Below are positions 33,998 through 44,853 of a stretch of DNA of 64,000 nucleotides, one piece after another. Under the pieces are notes generated by a model. The model was not told the origin of the DNA and made no database searches. It saw only the letters and a list, made by a program, of their open reading frames with translations. Source of the stretch: Streptomyces sp. KMM 9044 (lineage in GTDB: Bacteria > Actinomycetota > Actinomycetes > Streptomycetales > Streptomycetaceae); the NCBI RefSeq assembly GCF_024701375.2, contig NZ_CP113910.1:1302001-1366000 (forward strand). Reading direction: 5' to 3'. Positions within the stretch are counted from its first letter, which is position 1. Every line of letters begins with the position of its first letter. The translations under genes were made by a program, and so were the position numbers.

Positions 33998-34044
33998 GTG
34001 CTTCCGGCGGATCCCGTCCGCCGGGGCACGCGGCTCGGGCGCGC

Positions 34045-35001
34045 CTACGGCATGTCCTCGGCGCTGCGGAGGTCCGTCACGCGCTCCAGCAGGATCGCCT
34101 CCCAGGCCCTGCGCAGCCGGACGCGCAGCAGCGGCACGGGCCCCGGCGGCGGGCCGGTGCCTTTGCCGCCGAGGGCGCCGGCGAGGTGGAGGACGGCGTC
34201 GCAGCGGGCCAGCCACAGGCCGCGCAGACAGGGGCGGGCGCCGTAGCCGGCGAGGGTGGCGGCGCGTACGGCGGCCGGGGAGCCCACGGCGAGCGCCAGG
34301 CCCGCGATGTCCTCGGCGGGGTCGCCGACCACCGCCCCGGCCCAGCCGAGGACCCCGCGTACCCGGCCGTCGGTGCTGACCACGAGACGCTCTCCGGTGA
34401 GACCGTGGTGGACGAGGACCGGCGAACCGGACTGGGCGGCGAGCCGGCCGGTGGCGGACGGCGTGAGCTGCCGCAGGCGGACGGGTGCGAACTCGTCGGC
34501 GGCGGCCAGCAGTTCGGCGGCCGGTCCGGCGGCCCGGCGCAGGGACTCCAGGGAACGCGGGGAGACACGCGGCACACCGAGCGTCTCCGCCTGCGGCACC
34601 GGTACCTCGCGCAGTCCGGTGAGCAGCCCGGCCAGATCGGTCTCACCGACGGCGGACACCCGGTGCTCCTCCGCCGACCCGCCGGACAGCCTGGTGTCCA
34701 GGGTGCAGGCCAGGCCCGGTGCCCATTCGCCGTGCGCCGTGCTCGACGGCACCGCGACCGGGACGTGGGGGCGGGCGAGTTCGCGCAGCCGCAGTTCACG
34801 GCGTCGGCGCGCGCTCGTCTCGCGGTCGAGTGCGAGGCGCAGCACCTGCCGGGTGCCGACCCACCAGGTGGCGGGATCGACGCCCTCACCGACGGGCAGC
34901 ACGTCCGGTACGTCGGCGGTCTCACCGTCCCCTTCGTCCCGGAGGAGGGTACGGACCAGTCGGCGGACGGTGTCCGCGGTGGGTGTCGGTGCCTGGGTCA
35001 T
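34045..35001 (-). CDS. phosphotransferase-fold protein lacking the catalytic Asp (treZ neighbour)
   Basis: The product is 318 residues from ATG 35001. The fold is that of aminoglycoside/choline phosphotransferases: a C-lobe with VLVHHGLTGERLVVSTDGRV and GVLGWAGAVVGDPAEDIAGL. In active enzymes the first motif is H-x-D-x-x-x-x-N and the second has D-W/D. Here the catalytic Asp is replaced (HHGLTGERL) and the metal-binding Asp in the GVLGW motif is also absent. It may be a pseudokinase or binding protein. Its place beside treZ suggests a link to trehalose or maltose-phosphate metabolism, where kinase-like maltokinases act, but that is inference. Confidence 0.7.
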   Translation of the reverse strand: MTQAPTPTADTVRRLVRTLLRDEGDGETADVPDVLPVGEGVDPATWWVGTRQVLRLALDRETSARRRRELRLRELARPHVPVAVPSSTAHGEWAPGLACTLDTRLSGGSAEEHRVSAVGETDLAGLLTGLREVPVPQAETLGVPRVSPRSLESLRRAAGPAAELLAAADEFAPVRLRQLTPSATGRLAAQSGSPVLVHHGLTGERLVVSTDGRVRGVLGWAGAVVGDPAEDIAGLALAVGSPAAVRAATLAGYGARPCLRGLWLARCDAVLHLAGALGGKGTGPPPGPVPLLRVRLRRAWEAILLERVTDLRSAEDMP

Positions 35002-35378
35002 GGTCGCGCCGCTGTCGTTCGGTGGGCGGGGAGGGGACGTCGGGGCCGTTCAGTCCACTATGACCGGCTCCCCCGCGGCACGCTCCGTACGGGTACGGGT
35101 ACGGAACACGGCGTCGGCGGCGGTGCGGGACGAGGACGTACTGCCGGTCATCCGGGCCTCCCGGGGCAGGTGCGGACGCGGGGTTACGAGCAGCATCCTG
35201 CCCGGCGGGCGGGGGCGGCGCGAGCCGGTCTGCCGTGTTCATCCGGCACGTCGCCCGTCCCGGGACGCCTGGGGAGCGGCCCCGCGCGCACACCGGCCAT
35301 CAGCGTCGCACTGATGTACCCGTCCGGACGCGGCATTCCGGTTCGCGACGGCCCGGGTCCCGCCCCGCTCCCCGCCGC
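35002..35378. other. 377-bp region with no supported gene
   Basis: It lies between two minus-strand genes. A plus-strand open frame (about 35058-35314, MTGSPAARSVRVRVRNTASA) has no ribosome-binding site or family match and is not called. A short GGGTACGGGTACGG repeat occurs near 35091-35105. Otherwise nothing is evident. Confidence 0.35.
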
Positions 35379-36058
35379 TCAGGTGACGAGGCCGGGGACG
35401 GCCGTGAGCTGCTGGAAGCCACCGCCGCGGTGGCGCACCGTGAGCGTCGCCTCGGCGCCCGGTCTCGCCCGGACGGCCGCGCGTGCCAGGTCGGCGGCGG
35501 TGTCGATCCGGGCGTCGCCGAAGACGAGGAGCACCTCGCCCCGCACCAGGCCCGCCGAGAACCCCGGACCCGGCACAGGGACACCGACCGCCAGCACCCC
35601 CGGCCCGCTGTCGTCCACGCCCTCCACACCGAGCCGGGCGACGACGGGCGCGGACGCCGGGGAGGGAATGGCACCCGACGGCGTCGGCCCGGACGGCCCG
35701 GACGGCGCGGCAGCACCCGCGCGCCCCGCCCGGCGTTGCAGCTCGGCGAGCCCGTCCGCGCCGACGACCGTGGCCCCCCTCGCCCCGACGCCCACCCCGG
35801 AGAACACCAGGACAGTGCCGACGGCCATCGCGAACAGCGTGGTCCTCAGCCGCCGTCCCCGCCGCCTCGCGGCATGCGGGCGCGGCCGGCCGGAACCGCA
35901 CCGGGCCCCGGCAGCCCTGCCCCCCGCCCCGGGCCGGGCACCGGTGCCGTTTCCGATTCCGTTCCGGTCCGGTCCGCGCCCTCGCCCCCACCCGCGCCTC
36001 CGGCACCGGCCGCCTCTGGGCCGGGCATCGGCTTGGGCCGCAACGTAGTCTGTTCCAT
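35379..36058 (-). pseudogene. PDZ-domain membrane-anchored protein, apparent N-terminal frameshift
   Basis: ATG 36058 has an excellent ribosome-binding site (GGAGG, 7 bp away) and reads MEQTTLRPKPMPGPEAAGAG, but that frame stops after 70 codons (RARMPRGGGDGG). The membrane segment (TTLFAMAVGTVLVFSGVGVG) and the PDZ-like C-terminus (GVLAVGVPVPGPGFSAGLVR, GEVLLVFGDARIDTAADLAR) follow in another frame up to 35379. The two parts make sense joined within the Pro/Gly/Arg-rich linker, so one indel is likely. If the downstream frame is used alone, its nearest start is a GTG near 36110. The role of such PDZ proteins (binding C-termini of membrane or secreted partners) is general knowledge, not shown here. 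Confidence 0.6.
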
Positions 36059-36133
36059 GGATCGCCTCCGGCTGGAGTGCTCCCCGGATCGGCGGAGACC
36101 GACGAGCCACGAAAGAGTGAGACCGGCTCTTCC

Positions 36134-38305
<2,172 letters not shown>

Positions 38306-38412
38306 CTACCCGTGGCTCCGTGGCGGCATCCGCCGGCCCGGACATGATCACACCATCGCGTGAACCTCCGCCGAAATGCCGAAATTCCGGTGCGGGAGTG
38401 CCGGATGCGCGA

Positions 38413-38438
38413 CTGTGCCCCCGGGCATGGGGGCACAG
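38413..38438 (-). terminator. hairpin after the DUF89 gene
   Basis: CTGTGCCCCC and GGGGGCACAG form a perfect 10-bp stem around GGGCAT, two bases past the TAG of the minus-strand DUF89 gene. It would separate that transcript from geoA. Confidence 0.65.
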
Positions 38439-38440
38439 CG

Positions 38441-39619
38441 CTATGCCCGTACCTGGATCAGCGCGTGGGTGCCGCCGGTGCGCCAGCGCTGTTCCTCGGC
38501 CGCGACCAGTGCCTTCTCCGCCGCGGGAGCCAGTCCGGTGACGACGTCGGACTTCAGGGTGCGCAGGGCGGCGACCGGTCCGGGGAAGTAGCCGGTGACG
38601 TCTGTGAAGGGTGTGGTGGACGGCCAGGTCCGGTCACCCACCAGGCGGCGGTAGTTGAGGTCGCCCTTGACGAGGGTGAGCGCGGCCGGGGCGAAGTCGG
38701 CGCGGAGGTCGTCGGGCATCTCCTCGTACGGCAGCGGGGAGCAGGAGAACGGGTGGGCGCGGAGGACGAGTCGGCCGTCGGAGAGGGCGTCCCACAGCCG
38801 GCGGCCGTAACCGGCCGCTGTCCCCTGGGCGTTGGCCAGCCGGCGCAACGCGTCGACGACGTCGGCGGTCGTGGCGTCGGAGACGTAGTACGGGTACGGC
38901 TTGACGTGCAGCACCGCCCGGTTGATGGTTCCGTGGGCCAGCAGGTGTGCGATGAGCAGGAGGTCGGGGACGAGTTCGCGTCCGGCGTTGTCCGCGACCA
39001 GGACCAGGGTGCCCGCGCGGGAGGCGTCCAGCAGCGACCACAGTCGCTCGCTGTCGTCGGCGACCAGCGCGGGGACGGCCGCCGCGAGGTCGGCTCCCTC
39101 GGCGGAGAGCCGGAAGCCGAGGTCGGCGCGGTTTCCCCACAGTGAGCCGTGCAGCAGGGCCTGCCTCTGCTCGTCCGCGGGCCGGTCGGCGAGGTCCTCG
39201 AGCGCGGCGAGTTCCTCGTTCGTCGCGGGCGAGTCGAGTTCGGCGCGTTTGGAGAGGCAGAAGGGGTCGATCCCCTGCCAGGGGCCAGGGCCGAAGTAGC
39301 CGACCGCTTGCAGCAGTCGGCGGTAGAACCAGCTCTCGGACCACAGCCAGGGCACGTCGTACCAGGACTGTCCGGCGTACGTGTCCATCCCCCAGGCCGT
39401 CCAGCGCTCCCGGTCGTGTGCGTCGGCGGGAAGGGGTTCGATGGTGCCCCCGGTGCAGTTGGCCAGCAGGGCGTCGAGCGCGCGCTGTTGCCCGGGTTCG
39501 TACGGGAAGGCCTCGCGCACCTGCCGGATGATCGCGGGGTGCCTCTCGGCGAGCACGCCGTGCGGGAACGAACCGGGCCGGTTGCCGAGGATCACGGGAG
39601 CGGTGGGGGTGTCGGACAT
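38441..39619 (-). CDS. DUF89 / ARMT1-like damage-control phosphatase family protein
   Basis: The product is 392 residues from ATG 39619 (MSDTPTAPVILGNRPGSFPH). The DUF89 metal site is clear: GTLVLVADNAGRELVPDLLL (D-N), followed by VLHVKPYPYYVSDATTADVV and LTLVKGDLNYRRLVGDRTWP, then VAALRTLKSDVVTGL. Family members are metal-dependent phosphatases that clear phosphorylated metabolite damage products such as sugar phosphates; human ARMT1 is one. The native substrate here is unknown. It lies between cprB and geoA, all on the minus strand; the terminator at 38413-38438 suggests geoA is transcribed separately. Confidence 0.88.
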   Translation of the reverse strand: MSDTPTAPVILGNRPGSFPHGVLAERHPAIIRQVREAFPYEPGQQRALDALLANCTGGTIEPLPADAHDRERWTAWGMDTYAGQSWYDVPWLWSESWFYRRLLQAVGYFGPGPWQGIDPFCLSKRAELDSPATNEELAALEDLADRPADEQRQALLHGSLWGNRADLGFRLSAEGADLAAAVPALVADDSERLWSLLDASRAGTLVLVADNAGRELVPDLLLIAHLLAHGTINRAVLHVKPYPYYVSDATTADVVDALRRLANAQGTAAGYGRRLWDALSDGRLVLRAHPFSCSPLPYEEMPDDLRADFAPAALTLVKGDLNYRRLVGDRTWPSTTPFTDVTGYFPGPVAALRTLKSDVVTGLAPAAEKALVAAEEQRWRTGGTHALIQVRA

Positions 39620-39727
39620 GCGGCTCACCGTAACGCGCGGCGCCGGGCGACGAGGTCGGCCGCCCCGGCGCCGCGGAACGGGCCGATGGGCCGCCGGGGC
39701 CACCCGCGTGGGCCCCGCAGCCTCGCG

Positions 39728-40375
39728 TCAGACGGGTGCGATCTCCCGCTCCAGCCGTGCGGCCAGGCTGAGATAGCGGGCCCTGCGGGTGACCGGGACC
39801 AGGCCCCGGATGAGGAGCTGCCACATCTCCGCGGTGCGTCGGGGCTGCCGGGCGACGGGTTCCCGGGTGCAGCCCACGACGCGGGTGCCGATGAAGAAGC
39901 AGACGAGGGAGTGGGCGACGACGTCGATGTCGACCTCGGGGTGGACGTCGGACTCCCTGACCGCGCCGACGAGTCGGGTGGTGACGATGTCCGTCCACTC
40001 GGTGAACGGGTGGCGGAGCGGCGGACGGGGCCGGGCGCCCCCGGTGGCGAGGCGGAGTCCGGCCCGCAGGACGGGGTCCTCGGCCGACTGGCGGGCTATG
40101 CCGAAGGTGAGGCGCATCAGCGCCTCCAGGGAGGTGTGGCCCCGGATCTCGGTGTCCCTGGCCAGCCCGCGGCAGGTGGCGGACTGGATCTCCAGGATCG
40201 CGTGTGCCAGGTCCTCCTTCGCCGCGAAGTGAAAGTACAGGGCTCCCTTGGTGACGTGGGCGTGCTCGACGATGTCACTGAGACTGGTCGATTCATAGCC
40301 TTGTCGGTCGAACAGATCGGCGGCGGCCGTGATGATCGTCGCACGGGTCTGCTCGGCGCGTACCTGCCTCGCCAT
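39728..40375 (-). CDS. cprB: gamma-butyrolactone receptor-like TetR regulator (CprB/ArpA/ScbR family)
   Basis: The product is 215 residues from ATG 40375. The N-terminal helix-turn-helix is of the autoregulator-receptor type: GYESTSLSDIVEHAHVTKGA and LYFHFAAKEDLAHAILE. The ligand-binding half keeps Trp127 (HPFTEWTDIVTTRL), at the number known to matter in CprB, and EMWQLLIRGLVPVT near the end. From memory, CprB lies beside the DUF89 and geosmin genes in S. coelicolor as here. It should repress target promoters until a butanolide-type signal or antibiotic is bound. No butyrolactone synthase (AfsA-like) gene is in the window, so it is an orphan receptor. A possible operator lies at 40402-40422. 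Confidence 0.88.
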   Translation of the reverse strand: MARQVRAEQTRATIITAAADLFDRQGYESTSLSDIVEHAHVTKGALYFHFAAKEDLAHAILEIQSATCRGLARDTEIRGHTSLEALMRLTFGIARQSAEDPVLRAGLRLATGGARPRPPLRHPFTEWTDIVTTRLVGAVRESDVHPEVDIDVVAHSLVCFFIGTRVVGCTREPVARQPRRTAEMWQLLIRGLVPVTRRARYLSLAARLEREIAPV

Positions 40376-41058
40376 CGACTGAACTCCTGAGCCGGAAAGG
40401 AACGGGGCATGCCGTTTGTTTTAACCCCACGTAGACGATAACTTACCCTGAGGCCGTATCGGTCAACCGGCCCCTCTCATCACGCGGTACACATCCGGCA
40501 ATTCAGGTTCGGATGCTGAAAGAAAACAGCGCGTCCGGTATCCGAGTGTGGCAGCCGCACAGAGCAAAGGGAACGACGGACCGCCACGAGGGGAACGAGT
40601 CACGGCCGGAGGGAGCGCCGAGGGCGGCCGGCCGTGAGCCGCGGCGAGAGACGGGCATGGAGCCGTCCGGGATTCCGGGGGCCGGGGCCCGCCCGGGCCC
40701 GCGTTCCGCCCGCGTGTGCCGATGAACAGCCGCGACCGCACAGGACGTTGACCGATGGTCAGTTCGCCCGTACGCCGCGGAACCGGTTCCGTACCGTCCG
40801 CGCGGTTCGATGCACAGGGGCGTCGCCCCTCCCCGCCACCACGGAACTCACCCTTCATCACGATGCGGCAGCGGCATCTCACTTCCCGTGGCTGGTCACT
40901 TGACTACCGGCAGGAGGACGCGATTGGCTCCGGTCCCAGCGGGAGTCACCCGGTCGGCGTACACACCACGGCTCCGCCCCTGCTCTCGTCCCCTGCCCCC
41001 TGCCCCCCTGCCCCCGCCCCCTCCTCCCCTCTCGGCGTACAGCGAGGTCCGCTCCCTC
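40376..41058. other. 683-bp divergent intergenic region between cprB and the binding-protein gene
   Basis: It holds the possible receptor-binding site near cprB, a GC palindrome (GGGCCCGCCCGGGCCC around 40684-40700), a strong AGGAGG at 40912-40917 before an in-frame TTG (40923), and a nearly pure pyrimidine stretch (about 40976-41030). No separate gene is supported. Confidence 0.4.
40402..40422 (-). promoter_or_regulatory. candidate autoregulatory element upstream of cprB
   Basis: The minus strand reads AAAACAAACGGCATGCCCCG, and AAACAAACGG resembles half-sites bound by gamma-butyrolactone receptors. It ends about 27 bp before the cprB start, where autorepression would act. The second half-site is poorly conserved, so this is tentative. 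Confidence 0.35.
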
Positions 41059-42072
41059 ATGAACACGCGTCACCAGGTCCATCGTTTCCCGAGACGGCCC
41101 GTCCACCTCGCGGCTCTGACGGCAGCCGCCGCGCTGGTGGTGACCGGCTGTTCCGTCTTCGACACGGCCGGCGACTCCTCGGAGGCGGAGAACCCGGGCG
41201 CGGCCGGCGACGGGACGAGCGTCGTGATGGTCACGCACGGCGGTGAGGGGGACACCTTCTGGGACCGGGTGAAGAAGGGCGCCGAGGCCGCCGCAGCGAA
41301 GGACGGCATCACCTTCACGTACGTGAGCGACGCGGACCCGGACGGCCAGGCCGAACTCGTGCGCAACGCCGTCCGCGACAAGGTGGACGGCATCGCCCTG
41401 ACGCTGGCCAAGCCGCAGGCGATGAAGGGCCCGGTGGAGGAGGCGCGCAAGGCGGGGATCCCCGTGGTCGGACTCAACTCCGGCATCGACGCCTGGAAGC
41501 CGGCGGGGCTGCTGGAGTACTTCGGTCAGGACGAGGGCGTCGCGGGGCAGGCCGTCGGCAACAAGCTCAACGAACTGAAGGCCGAGAACGCCCTCTGTGT
41601 CATCCACGAGCGGGGCAATGTCGCGCTGGAGGCGCGTTGCGCCGGCATACGGAAGACGTTCGACGGGAAGGTCGAGAACCTCTACGTGGACGGCTCCGAC
41701 CAGCGCGCCGTCTCCGGCATCGTCACCGCCACGCTGCGGCAGGACCCGACCATCGACGAGGTCGTCGCCAACGGCGCCCAGTACGCCCTCGCCATGGCCG
41801 ACGCCGCCGAGGAGGCGGACACCGGGGCGCACGTCGCCACCTTCGACCTCAACGAGGAGCTGGTGAGGGCCGTACGCAGCGGTGACATCCAGTTCGCCGT
41901 GGACCAGCAGCCCTACCTCCAGGGCTATCTCTCCGTGGACGCGCTGTGGCTGTACCGGACCAACGGCAACATCAGCGGCGGCGGGGTGTCGCCGGTTCTC
42001 ACCGGGCCGGCGTTCGTCACGAAGACCAATGCCGCCTCGGTCGCCGGGTTCGCCGCCAACGGCACCCGGTGA
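41059..42072 (+). CDS. sugar-type substrate-binding lipoprotein (periplasmic binding protein type 1)
   Basis: The product is 337 residues from ATG 41059. The lipoprotein signal peptide ends in VVTGC with Cys31 lipidated. The mature part is of the ribose/inositol-binding type: VVMVTHGGEGDTFWDRVKKG, DKVDGIALTLAKPQAMKGPV, AGIPVVGLNSGIDAWKPAGL and GDIQFAVDQQPYLQGYLSVD. An in-frame TTG at 40923 has a better ribosome-binding site (AGGAGG) but would place 45 Pro-rich residues before the signal peptide. No permease or ATPase gene is adjacent. The next gene encodes a membrane sensor of a conservon, so the protein may be a ligand receptor rather than a transporter part. Confidence 0.85.
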   Translation: MNTRHQVHRFPRRPVHLAALTAAAALVVTGCSVFDTAGDSSEAENPGAAGDGTSVVMVTHGGEGDTFWDRVKKGAEAAAAKDGITFTYVSDADPDGQAELVRNAVRDKVDGIALTLAKPQAMKGPVEEARKAGIPVVGLNSGIDAWKPAGLLEYFGQDEGVAGQAVGNKLNELKAENALCVIHERGNVALEARCAGIRKTFDGKVENLYVDGSDQRAVSGIVTATLRQDPTIDEVVANGAQYALAMADAAEEADTGAHVATFDLNEELVRAVRSGDIQFAVDQQPYLQGYLSVDALWLYRTNGNISGGGVSPVLTGPAFVTKTNAASVAGFAANGTR

Positions 42073-42225
42073 CCGACACATCCCGTGAGGACGTACCCAA
42101 AGATTCGGTTACGAACGGGCTGTACGGTCACGCGTGCGGATAACATCCTGCGCACCACCTGTGACGTACCGGACGTACGTCCTCCTGACGCGTCCACAGC
42201 CCGTTCCCCCGCCACCCTCCGTCCG

Positions 42226-42259
42226 CTTTTCCGATGATCCGACTTTTCCGATGATCCGA
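42226..42259. repeat. 17-bp perfect tandem repeat upstream of the conservon
   Basis: CTTTTCCGATGATCCGA occurs twice in direct succession (42226-42242 and 42243-42259), ending 16 bp before the ATG of the sensor gene. It is A/T-rich for this genome. It could be a double operator or the product of a recent duplication of a promoter element. Confidence 0.8.
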
Positions 42260-42275
42260 CCGCTCTAGGACGACG

Positions 42276-44831
42276 ATGTCTCCACGGACAGGTGCCCGGC
42301 GCCGTCTCGGCTCCATACGTCTCTCGCTGGTCCTCCTGGCACTGGTGCCCACCGTCACCCTCACCGCCATGTGGGGTGTGACCACGATCCAGATGTTCTC
42401 GGAGGGGCTGCGGCTCCGTTCCCAGACGGAACTGAGCCGGTCGACCGGCGCGATGGGCACCGACGCGACCCTCGCGTTGCAGCAGGAGCGACGGCTGACC
42501 GCCGCCTGGCTGGCCTCGCCGGAGGGCTCCCGGGCCGCCCTCGACGCACAGCGCGAGAAGACCGACACGGCGGTGGCCCGGCTGGTCGGACAGGCCGACG
42601 CGATCGCCGAGGCACCGGACCGTGTGTCGGACCCGCTGTACTCGGTGCTCGGCTCGGTGGGCAGCCTGGAGTACTACCGGCACCAGGTGGACGCGCCGAG
42701 CGACATCACCGCCGAGCAGGCACTCGAGCAGTACTCCTCGATCATCCAGGACCAGATCCACGCCTTCCAGGAACTGTCGCAGGTCGACGACGGCGACCTG
42801 ACCTCGCAGGCCGGGCCGCTGGTCTCGCTGGAGCAGGCCGCGGAGATGCTCTCCCGGGAGAACGCGCATCTCACCCTGGCCTGGCCGTCCGGGGAACTCG
42901 ACGACGAGTCCTGGGCCGGCTTCACGGAACTGGTCACCACCCAGCGCTGGCTGGTCGAGGACCAGATCGTGCCGTCCCTGCGCGGCAGCACCAAGACGCA
43001 GGCCGAGAAGATCCTGCAGAGCTCCGAGTGGCGGACCCTGCAGGAGGTCGAGGACGCGGTACGCGACTCCCGTCCCACGGCCGAGGGCGGGGGGGTCGGC
43101 CTGCCGGACGCCCAGAAACAGTGGGACGACGCGCTGGACAGGATCACCCCGCAGTACGCCGCCCTGATCGAGGAGCAGACCGACGCACTGCTCGGCCGCA
43201 GCGCCGACGAGGCCCGCGGTCTGCTGCTGACCGCGGCCTCTCTCAGCGCCGGCGGTCTGATCGCCCTGCTGCTGTGCGTCGGCATGTCGTGGCGGATCAC
43301 CCGCTCGCTGTCCCGCAGACTGCGCGGCCTGCGGGAGGCCACTCTCAGCCTGGCCGAAGAGCGGCTGCCCGAGGTCGTGGCCCGGCTGGAGCGGGGCGAG
43401 AAGGTCGACGCAGAGTCGGCGACCACGCCCCTGGACTACGGCCACGACGAACTCGGCCAGGTGGCCCAGGCATTCAACACGGCGCAGCGCACCGCGGTGC
43501 ACACGGCGGTCGAACTCGCCGACACCCGGCTCGGTTTCCAGAAGGTCATCCTGGGCATCGCCCGGCAGAGCCAGAACCTGGTCAACCTCCAGCTCAGCAA
43601 GCTCGACCTGCTGGAACGCACGCACACCGACCCCGAGGTCCTCAAGGGCCTGTACGAACTTGACTCCACAGCAAGCCAGTTGCGCCGCTATGAGGAGAAC
43701 CTCGTGATCATCAGCGGCGAGCGGCCCGGCCGTTCGTGGAGCGAGCCGGTCGCGCTGATCGACATTCTGCGCAGCGCCGTCGGTGAAGTCGCCGAGTACC
43801 AGCGGGTGGACGTGCACACCGAAGAGGAGGTCGCGCTGGCTCCGCCCGCGGTGGCCGACGTCATCCACCTGCTGGCCGAGCTGATCGACAACGCGACGGT
43901 GTACTCGCCGGCGCCGAGCCCCGTCGGGGTGCGCGCCGCTCTGGTGGCCAAGGGCCTCGCCGTCGAGATCGAGGACCGGGGCCTCGGCATGTCCGAGGAG
44001 GACTACGCCTCGATCAACACCCAGTTGGCCAGTCCTCCGCAGTTCGACGTGGTGGCACTCGCCGACGACCTCCGGCTCGGCATGTTCGTGGTCTCCCAGC
44101 TGGCCCACCGGCACGGCATCACCGTCACCCTGCGCCCGTCGCCGTACGGCGGGACGACGGCGATCGTGCTGGTCCCGCACGCGATCGTGGTGCGGGAGGC
44201 CGCACATGCCCCCCAGGAGGCCGCGTTCGCCGTCGGCGGTGCGGTGAACGGGCACCACCCGGCCGGTGCCACGGATACCGCGGGCCGCACGGCCGCTCCG
44301 GCGGCCCTCGACGGCGAGGCCACCGGCGCCACGGACCCGGCAGGCGCGGCGTACGCCACGACAGGGACCGGCACCACCGGCAGGGCGTCCGCCACGGACG
44401 GCCCGGGCAGTCCGGAGACCGGGGGCGCCTCGAACACACGGACTTCCTGGAGCGGGCCGTCGACGCCGTCCCGCTCCGGGGCCCCCGCGCGGACCGCCGC
44501 CCGTTCGGCCGGCGCCGCTCCCGCGCCCCGGCCGAACGGGCTCACCCCGCTCCCCCGCCGGGTGCCGCAGACCAGCCTGGCCGCCGAACTCCGTGAGGAG
44601 ACGGCGACACAGACCGCCGAGGACGACGCGGCGAGCTTCACGGCGGAACACGCCGCCTCCTCCCTCGCCGGCTTCCAGCGCGGCACGCTTGAGGCACGCG
44701 ACGGCGACGCCGGTTCCGACGACGATTCCGTGCGGCCGGCCGCCGATGGCGACATGACAGCATCCCCCGGGGCGCCCACAGAGGTGCCCGCCGCCTCCCG
44801 AGAGCTCTCGACACCGCCCGCCGACCGCTGA
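42276..44831 (+). CDS. cvnA: conservon sensor with nitrate/nitrite-sensing (NIT) domain, histidine-kinase-like
   Basis: The product is 851 residues. Membrane segment 1 is near residues 11-33 (RLSLVLLALVPTVTLTAMWG) and segment 2 near 315-335 (LTAASLSAGGLIALLLCVGM). The external loop between them is a NIT-type helical domain (DATLALQQERRLTAAWLASP). HAMP and HATPase_c parts follow: N box HLLAELIDNATVYSPAPSPV, G1 VEIEDRGLGMSEEDYA, G2 DLRLGMFVVSQLAHRHG. Where CvnA proteins often have His (LDHLA), this one has LYELDSTASQLRRYEEN with Ser464, so no phospho-acceptor His is visible. The last 220 residues are Ala/Thr/Gly/Pro-rich. It heads a four-gene conservon. Confidence 0.88.
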   Translation: MSPRTGARRRLGSIRLSLVLLALVPTVTLTAMWGVTTIQMFSEGLRLRSQTELSRSTGAMGTDATLALQQERRLTAAWLASPEGSRAALDAQREKTDTAVARLVGQADAIAEAPDRVSDPLYSVLGSVGSLEYYRHQVDAPSDITAEQALEQYSSIIQDQIHAFQELSQVDDGDLTSQAGPLVSLEQAAEMLSRENAHLTLAWPSGELDDESWAGFTELVTTQRWLVEDQIVPSLRGSTKTQAEKILQSSEWRTLQEVEDAVRDSRPTAEGGGVGLPDAQKQWDDALDRITPQYAALIEEQTDALLGRSADEARGLLLTAASLSAGGLIALLLCVGMSWRITRSLSRRLRGLREATLSLAEERLPEVVARLERGEKVDAESATTPLDYGHDELGQVAQAFNTAQRTAVHTAVELADTRLGFQKVILGIARQSQNLVNLQLSKLDLLERTHTDPEVLKGLYELDSTASQLRRYEENLVIISGERPGRSWSEPVALIDILRSAVGEVAEYQRVDVHTEEEVALAPPAVADVIHLLAELIDNATVYSPAPSPVGVRAALVAKGLAVEIEDRGLGMSEEDYASINTQLASPPQFDVVALADDLRLGMFVVSQLAHRHGITVTLRPSPYGGTTAIVLVPHAIVVREAAHAPQEAAFAVGGAVNGHHPAGATDTAGRTAAPAALDGEATGATDPAGAAYATTGTGTTGRASATDGPGSPETGGASNTRTSWSGPSTPSRSGAPARTAARSAGAAPAPRPNGLTPLPRRVPQTSLAAELREETATQTAEDDAASFTAEHAASSLAGFQRGTLEARDGDAGSDDDSVRPAADGDMTASPGAPTEVPAASRELSTPPADR

Positions 44832-44853
44832 ACGTCGAAGAAGGAACACAGTC

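Noticed and set aside
35058..35314. Plus-strand frame of about 85 codons between two minus-strand genes
   Set aside because: Arg/Ala-rich, without ribosome-binding site, domain or family match.
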